Assembly: GCF_001984125.1 (NCBI RefSeq)
Contig: NZ_MTQL01000007.1
Span: 434,001-498,000, forward strand
DNA: 64,000 nt
Source: Leifsonia sp. ALI-44-B
GTDB lineage: Bacteria; Actinomycetota; Actinomycetes; Actinomycetales; Microbacteriaceae
Reading direction: 5' to 3'
Part shown: positions 59,198-64,000 of the stretch, piece after piece
Numbering within the stretch: position 1 is the stretch's first letter
How the letters are laid out: each line of letters starts with the position of its first letter
Notes under the pieces: model-generated
The model's input: only the letters and a program-made list of their open reading frames with translations
Told to the model about the DNA's origin: nothing
The model's database searches: none
Translations under genes and position numbers: made by a program

Positions 59198-59802
59198 GGT
59201 CGTTTGAGCGGGAAGAGTGCCGCCGTCATCGACACGGGCCGCGTGCCCGGGGTGCGCGGGGGTTTCGCGGCCGCGTGAAGGAGGGCGGAAGCATCCCCAA
59301 CGTGACGAACGACGCGACGCCAGGTTTCGGGGTCGACCCAGAGCTCGGCGTCGGTCGAGACCTGCGGGCCGTCGCCGCGGCGAGCGTTGCGGCGACGCAG
59401 TTCGTGAATGAGGGCCTCGACATACTCGGCGCGGTCCTCAGCACTCGAAGCGGTGGGTTTTGGCGCGACGACCTGCGCCCGGGCTGCATCGATCGCGCCG
59501 CTCGTGCCGTCACCCGCACCCGCGCTCGCGCTTGCGCTCGCCTGAGCGTCGTCGAACCGGAAGCGTTCGGCCGAGGATTCGTGGCGATACCGTTTCGCCT
59601 CCCCGCCCCGCAACCGCACGGTCTCGACCACCCGCACGAGCCCGGCGCGCTCGAGGACGCGCAGGTGATAGCTCGCGGTGGCCTGCGAGTAGCCGAGCTC
59701 GCGTCCCGCTTCCGCCGCGCTCATCGCCGCGCCCGTGAGCAACGACAACAAACGCAGGCGGATGGGGTGGGCGGTCGCGCGCAATTCGTCGAGGGAAGAC
59801 AT
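59194..59802 (-). CDS. ArsR-like winged-helix regulator of the MFS operon
   Basis: A 202-residue regulator: residues 1-70 are the winged helix (LDELRATAHPIRLRLLSLL, then LGYSQATASYHLRVLERAG), followed by a long acidic and Ser/Ala/Gly linker and a helical C-terminal domain (AEYVEALIHELRRRNARR). Metal-binding Cys are absent. First gene in the unit, followed by the MFS exporter with a 4-base overlap. A link with drug sensing is inferred. Confidence 0.87.
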   Translation of the reverse strand: MSSLDELRATAHPIRLRLLSLLTGAAMSAAEAGRELGYSQATASYHLRVLERAGLVRVVETVRLRGGEAKRYRHESSAERFRFDDAQASASASAGAGDGTSGAIDAARAQVVAPKPTASSAEDRAEYVEALIHELRRRNARRGDGPQVSTDAELWVDPETWRRVVRHVGDASALLHAAAKPPRTPGTRPVSMTAALFPLKRP

Positions 59803-59873
59803 CCCGCAATCGTCGCCCGCCGAGCCGTCACCGTCAAATGTGTCTTTGGGGGTGAGATGCGAGACTGGTGAGC

Positions 59874-60332
59874 ATGGTTCGCGTCATCTGCCCCGCATCC
59901 GAACTCGACGAGGATGGCATCGTGCTGCGAGTCGGCCAGACCGTCAGCCGCTGGGCCGTGCCCAACCCGGGCGCCTTCTTCGGCGACGCGCTCGATACAT
60001 CCGAGTGGCTGTTCGACCTCTATGCCGAAGGTGGGCCGTCGGAGGGGGCTGTCGTGCTGACCGGCCGCATCGTCCAGATCGAGGCGCTGTTCATACGTGT
60101 GACGCTGCAGGGCGGCGACGGCTGGCGTCCGATTGCCGGACAGACGAGGCGACAGGCCATCCCGTCAACCGCCGACACCGTGCGCCCGGAGCCCCGCATC
60201 CGGTGGACCCAGACGACCCAGCCGGATGCCGAAGGCGTGTCATATTCGGCCGGCTACGACGACATCCAGGAAGGTGACGAACGTTTCGACGGTTGGCTCA
60301 TCACCCTCGAAGACGCCAGTATCGAAGCATGA
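59874..60332 (+). CDS. Unknown beta-rich protein
   Basis: A 152-residue soluble protein not assigned to a family. It has strand-like blocks (MVRVICPASELDEDGIVLR, EGAVVLTGRIVQIEALFI) and an acidic end. ATG at 59874 chosen; a GTG 6 bases earlier is possible. It overlaps the next gene by 4 bases (ATGA) and is therefore co-translated with the DUF805 protein. Confidence 0.7.
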   Translation: MVRVICPASELDEDGIVLRVGQTVSRWAVPNPGAFFGDALDTSEWLFDLYAEGGPSEGAVVLTGRIVQIEALFIRVTLQGGDGWRPIAGQTRRQAIPSTADTVRPEPRIRWTQTTQPDAEGVSYSAGYDDIQEGDERFDGWLITLEDASIEA

Positions 60333-60805
60333 GCCCATCTCGGAGACCTGAGCCCGCCCTCGCATTTCCGTACTACCGCGCGCCCTACTTCGCCGCCATC
60401 AAGCGCTTCTTCCTGAAGTACGGCGTCTTCCGCGGCCGCGCCAGCCGCAGCGAATACTGGTGGTGGATGCTGACGTCGTGGATCGTCACCGGCATCCTCA
60501 ACAACGTCGGCAACTTCACCGGGCGCAGCGACGCTGTCGACCCCTTCCTCGAGTCCCTGCCCTTCGGCCTCTCGATCACGGCGCCCAACCCGATCGCCTT
60601 CACGTTCTGGGCGCTGACCATCGTTCCGAGCCTGGCGCTCCTGTGGCGGCGCATCCACGACACCGACCACAGTGGCGCTTGGTTCTTCATCGGCTTCATC
60701 CCGATCCTCGGCTGGGTGGCCCTCTTCGTGCTCACGGTGACGCGCCCCGACCCGGAGGGCGCGCGATTCGACCCGCCGCGCTCGGCCCGCGTCCCCCGAA
60801 CTTGA
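60329..60805 (+). CDS. DUF805-family membrane protein
   Basis: A 158-residue protein of the DUF805 type: RFFLKYGVFRGRASRSEYWW, which is the family hallmark, then helices WMLTSWIVTGILNNVG, FTFWALTIVPSLALLWRRI, and HDTDHSGAWFFIGFIPILGW. The motif RRxHDTxxSG is typical. Function of the family is unknown; some bind or regulate phage or stress. ATGA overlap with the preceding gene; GH/regulator genes follow. Confidence 0.92.
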   Translation: MSPSRRPEPALAFPYYRAPYFAAIKRFFLKYGVFRGRASRSEYWWWMLTSWIVTGILNNVGNFTGRSDAVDPFLESLPFGLSITAPNPIAFTFWALTIVPSLALLWRRIHDTDHSGAWFFIGFIPILGWVALFVLTVTRPDPEGARFDPPRSARVPRT

Positions 60806-60826
60806 GCTGGAGAGTAGCATGGCGGG

Positions 60827-61945
60827 ATGGTTCATGAATCGCTTCATCATCCGGCGCGTGGGTCGATCCGGGGGCCCCGCCGTCGCTCCTCGGTGACGAT
60901 CAGCGACGTCGCCGCGCGGGCCGGGGTGTCGACGGGCACGGTGTCGAACGTGTTGAACCGCCCCAACCACGTCGACGCCGACATGGTGCGCAAGGTGCAG
61001 GCCGCCATCAGCGAGCTGGGCTACGTGCGCAACTCGGCCGCCCGGTCGCTCGCGGCGGGAAGCAGCAGCTCGGTCGGCTTCGTGCTCGTCGACCTCGCCA
61101 ACTCGCTCTTCGCCGATATGGCGCGGGGCGCAGAGGCCGAGGCCGAGCGCGCGGGCTTCTACCTGGTGATCGCGAACTCCGATGTGCGCGCCGAGAAGCA
61201 GCGCGCCTATCTCGACCACTTCGCGCAGGAACAGGTCGCGGGCACCCTGCTCACGGCCGTGGGTAACGACGTCTCGGGCCTCTCGGACGCCCGCCGCGCC
61301 GGCCAACACGTCGTCCTGCTCGACATCGACCCGCGCGCCGTCGACGACAGCTGCACGGTCGTGACCGACTACGAGGCCGCCGGATATCTGGCCGCCACGC
61401 ACCTGATCGAACTCGGCCGCCGCCGCATCGCCTTCGCGGGCGGCCCCATCGACGGTTACGCGGTCGGCGGCCGGTGGCGCGGCGTGCAGCGGGCCGTTGC
61501 CGAGGCGGGAGACGGCGTCAGCCTCGTGCACTACGACTCCCCCGACGTGCGCGTCGACGACGGGCATCTCATCGGCGAGCGACTCGTAGCGGCCGAGGCA
61601 TCCGAGCGCCCGGATGGTGTCGTAACGGCGGCCGACCTCGTCGCGTTCGGTCTGATGCAGCGCCTGCTCGACGCCGGCATCCACATCCCCTCGGATGTCG
61701 CGATCGTCGCGTGTGACGACAACAAATCCGCCTATGGCAGCGCCGTGCCGATCTCGACCGTCGACCTGCCGGGCTTCGAGATGGGGCGCTCGGGCATGCA
61801 GCTGCTGCTCGACGAGCTCGACAACGGCGAACACCACCTGCACCGCACGGTGGTCATCCCGCCACAGCTCACGGTGCGCGAGAGCTCGGTGGGTCGTTCC
61901 GGTGGTGCGGCCACCCCGACCGCACCACCGACCGCCGCGAACTAG
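60827..61945 (+). CDS. LacI-family regulator
   Basis: A 372-residue regulator with HTH at residues 23-75 (TISDVAARAGVSTGTVSNVL, then SELGYVRNSAARSLAAG) and a sugar-binding domain (GFVLVDLANSLFADMARGAE; VAIVACDDNKSAYGSAVPIS). About 20 N-terminal residues before the HTH are extra; a GTG or TTG closer to it may be the real start. It is convergent with the GH78 gene (4-base overlap of ends), so it probably controls a rhamnoside-use unit that is partly outside the window. Confidence 0.9.
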   Translation: MVHESLHHPARGSIRGPRRRSSVTISDVAARAGVSTGTVSNVLNRPNHVDADMVRKVQAAISELGYVRNSAARSLAAGSSSSVGFVLVDLANSLFADMARGAEAEAERAGFYLVIANSDVRAEKQRAYLDHFAQEQVAGTLLTAVGNDVSGLSDARRAGQHVVLLDIDPRAVDDSCTVVTDYEAAGYLAATHLIELGRRRIAFAGGPIDGYAVGGRWRGVQRAVAEAGDGVSLVHYDSPDVRVDDGHLIGERLVAAEASERPDGVVTAADLVAFGLMQRLLDAGIHIPSDVAIVACDDNKSAYGSAVPISTVDLPGFEMGRSGMQLLLDELDNGEHHLHRTVVIPPQLTVRESSVGRSGGAATPTAPPTAAN

Positions 61946-64000
61946 CCGACCAGGGTGGTGGTCAGGTCGGCGGGGGCGGTTTCGTCGCCGGTCGCCGGAG
62001 CGAGGGCGGGTCCATGCAGGCGGCGCGTGAAGCGGTGCGTGCCCGAGCCGATGTGCGCGACATCCGCGGGGGCGCCCGGCAGCACGACCTCGGCCGTCAC
62101 GCCCACCGGCACGACGACATCGAGCATGAATTCGCCCGCGTCGACGGTCCAGGCGACGGATGCCGCACCATACGGCGTCGTCAGAGCCGCCCGCGCCGAT
62201 GTGAAAGATGCTCCTGGCTGGGGTGCGATGCGCAGCGCCCGATAACCGGGCGCGGCCGGGGCCAGACCCGCGAGCACGCGGTGCAGGAAGTCGACCACGG
62301 CACCCAGGGCGTAGTGGTTGAACGACGTCATCTCGCCCGGGTTCACGGTGCCGTCGGGCAGCATGCTGTCCCAGCGCTCCCAGATCGTGGTGGCGCCCAT
62401 GGTGACGGGGTAGAGCCACGACGGGCAGCCCTGCTCGAGCAGCAGACGATAGGCGGCCTCGGTGTTTCCGGTCACGGCGAGCGCGTCGCAGATGAGCGGC
62501 GTACCCACGAAACCGGTCTGCACCCGATAGTCGCCCTCACGGACGAGGTCGGCCAGACGTGCACCGGCGCGGGCGCGCTGCTCGGCATCCTCGATCAGGT
62601 CGAACACCAGAGCCACGGCCAGCGACGTGGCGGTTTCACCGACGAGACGACCGGATGGCGCCACGAACTCGAACCGGAACGCGGAAGCCGTGTCATCGGC
62701 CAGGCGCCCATACCGCTCGGCCGCCTCGGCCCGCCCCAACACCTCGGCCGCGCGCGCCGTGAGCCGGGCCGAATGAGCGAGATAGGCCGACGCCACGAGG
62801 TACTTGTCGGTCACGCCGGCACCCGGGTCCTCGGGCGGCGCCGCGGGGTCGAGCCAATCACCCAGCTGCATTCCCTCGCGGATGAGCCCCGACGCGTCGG
62901 CCATGCCCGCGAGGTGGTCGACCCAGCCGGTCATGCTCGCGAACTGGCGGTCGAGCACGCCGCGGTCGCCGTTGCGCAGGTACATGGTCCACGGCACGAT
63001 GACGGCCGCATCCCCCCACGCCGCCGAGGATGCCTCGGGAAAACCGCACGCGATCCACGGCACGAAGTTGGGCACGGCTCCCTCGGGCGACTGCTCGGCC
63101 TCCACATCGCGCAACCAGCTGGCCAGCACGCCACCGCTCGCATAGAGGAAGCTGGCGGCGGGCGCGAACACCTGGATGTCGCCCGTCCAGCCGAGCCGCT
63201 CGTCGCGCTGCGGGCAGTCGGTGGGCAGGTCGACGAAGTTGTCGCGCATGCTCCACACGGTGTTCTCATGAAGTTTGTTCACCAGGGCGTCGCTCGATTC
63301 GAACCATCCCGTGCGTTCCATATCCGAATGGATGACCACGGCCACGGCGTCGGCGGGGTCGAACTCGCCCGGCCAGCCCTCGAGCTCGGCAAAGCGGAAG
63401 CCATGGATGGTGAAGCGCGGGCTCCACGTCTCGACCCTGTCGCCGCTGCCGTCGCTGCCGTCGCTGCCGTCGCTGCCGCGCAACGTGTAGGAGTCGACCG
63501 ACGGCGCCGAGCGTAGCGGGCGGATCGCCAACTCGTCGTCCTCGAGCACCTCGGCGTGGTGCAGCGTGACGGTCCGGCCGGCCGGTCCCGCCACGCGGAT
63601 GCGCAGGCGGCCGGCGATGTTCTGCCCGAAGTCGAGGCGGATGCGGCCGTTCGGGCGGCGCTCCACACTCTGCGGCGCGAGCGTCTCGGTCTCGCGGACG
63701 GGCACGCCGATCGGGGCCTCGAGGGCGGCGGGGAAACGCTCGCGCGGGAGGAGGGTCGGCCGGGCCCAGGCGCTGTCGTCGAACCCGGGCTCGTCCCATC
63801 CGCTCGGCTCGAGGCGCGCGTCGTAGCGTTCGCCGTCGTAGAGACTCGCCGCGGTGACCGGCCCGGATGACTGCCGCCACGCGTCGTCGAGCGGCACGAC
63901 GACGAGCGAGCCGTCGGAGTAGCGCAGCTCGAGCTGCAGCAGCAGGGACAGGTCGGCGCCGTAGTTGTCCCAGATGCCGCCGTGAAAACCGATACGGCCT
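61942..64000 (-). CDS. GH78 alpha-L-rhamnosidase, C-terminal about 686 residues, partial
   Basis: The gene starts beyond 64000; the visible frame includes FHGGIWDNYGADLSLLLQL near the edge. The GH78 core is shown by TDCPQRDERLGWTGDIQVF, a catalytic acid region, and the helical (alpha/alpha)6 motifs WTMYLRNGDRGVLDRQFA and TTIWERWDSMLPDGT. C-terminal beta-sandwich follows. Releases L-rhamnose from plant rhamnosides. Ends overlap with the LacI gene by 4 bases. A Ser/Gly/Asp repeat in the N-terminal part is unusual. Absence of a signal peptide cannot be judged since the start is missing. Confidence 0.93.
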   Translation of the reverse strand, partial: GRIGFHGGIWDNYGADLSLLLQLELRYSDGSLVVVPLDDAWRQSSGPVTAASLYDGERYDARLEPSGWDEPGFDDSAWARPTLLPRERFPAALEAPIGVPVRETETLAPQSVERRPNGRIRLDFGQNIAGRLRIRVAGPAGRTVTLHHAEVLEDDELAIRPLRSAPSVDSYTLRGSDGSDGSDGSGDRVETWSPRFTIHGFRFAELEGWPGEFDPADAVAVVIHSDMERTGWFESSDALVNKLHENTVWSMRDNFVDLPTDCPQRDERLGWTGDIQVFAPAASFLYASGGVLASWLRDVEAEQSPEGAVPNFVPWIACGFPEASSAAWGDAAVIVPWTMYLRNGDRGVLDRQFASMTGWVDHLAGMADASGLIREGMQLGDWLDPAAPPEDPGAGVTDKYLVASAYLAHSARLTARAAEVLGRAEAAERYGRLADDTASAFRFEFVAPSGRLVGETATSLAVALVFDLIEDAEQRARAGARLADLVREGDYRVQTGFVGTPLICDALAVTGNTEAAYRLLLEQGCPSWLYPVTMGATTIWERWDSMLPDGTVNPGEMTSFNHYALGAVVDFLHRVLAGLAPAAPGYRALRIAPQPGASFTSARAALTTPYGAASVAWTVDAGEFMLDVVVPVGVTAEVVLPGAPADVAHIGSGTHRFTRRLHGPALAPATGDETAPADLTTTLVG
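63451..63477 (-). repeat. 9-bp tandem repeat inside the GH78 gene
   Basis: Three perfect copies of GTCGCTGCC (plus-strand reading), with a degenerate copy at each end. They encode a DGS/GSD-rich loop (GSDGSDGSDGSGD) in the rhamnosidase. Unit size keeps the frame. Confidence 0.85.

Noticed and set aside
60254-62419. Long minus-strand frame opposite the LacI and DUF805 genes
   Set aside because: Shadow frame; covers several well-supported genes on the other strand.
62014-63516. Plus-strand frame opposite GH78
   Set aside because: Shadow; GH78 motifs are on the minus strand.

Overview
The window is high-GC, densely coded DNA with a strong preference for G/C at third codon positions. Gene content points to an actinobacterium: DUF2510 and PASTA proteins, a CGNR regulator, MMPL and LPXTG proteins, a GlsB/YeaQ protein, and sugar ABC transporters that lack their own ATPase. 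The family Microbacteriaceae is my best guess from general look and codon style; this is inference, not proof. No rRNA, integrase, transposase, CRISPR array or complete prophage was seen. One class II tRNA-like sequence, probably decayed, is present at 47568-47655.

Layout. 1-3641: end of a GH127-like glycosidase and a three-gene sugar ABC importer. 3622-5728: small membrane protein, WYL regulator and divergent alpha/beta hydrolase. 5729-10560: a visibly A/T-richer islet with a membrane protein, an XRE plus ImmA/IrrE protease fusion, an unknown protein and a large NucS-like nuclease; it looks acquired and is the best candidate for a little-described stress or defence module. 10559-13644: small membrane proteins, a DUF2510/PASTA protein, an SRPBCC protein. 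13739-19051: MepB, a TetR/oxidoreductase divergent pair with two clear operators, an SGNH hydrolase, a universal stress protein and an M23 peptidase with a changed zinc ligand.

19145-27802 is a full fructan-use operon on the minus strand: LacI regulator, solute-binding protein, two permeases, a cytoplasmic GH32-like enzyme, a fructokinase and a secreted GH32 levanase/inulinase. The secreted enzyme would cut fructan outside, the importer would take up products, and the inner hydrolase and kinase would feed fructose into glycolysis. The ATPase must come from elsewhere in the genome. 28056-31373 holds a small unknown protein and two tandem LPXTG surface proteins that share a similar leader and an almost identical 198-bp 3' end.

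31477-47455 is a mix of regulator/target pairs (TetR/membrane protein, MarR/MMPL exporter, ArsR/epimerase, MarR/NmrA), a UvrA-like ATPase, and a small islet (41287-44815) with a solitary type IV restriction-like nuclease, a repeat protein and two striking tandem hairpins. 47568-47692 is the tRNA-like element with a strong terminator. 47814-49568: isochorismatase and divergent AraC/GlxA regulator. 49734-54308: amidohydrolase and a complete amino-acid ABC importer. 54395-60805: small membrane proteins, two MFS exporters with CGNR and ArsR regulators, and a DUF805 protein. 60827-64000: LacI regulator and a convergent GH78 alpha-L-rhamnosidase cut by the window end. The theme across the window is plant-polysaccharide use (arabinan, fructan, rhamnoside) combined with drug and stress defence.
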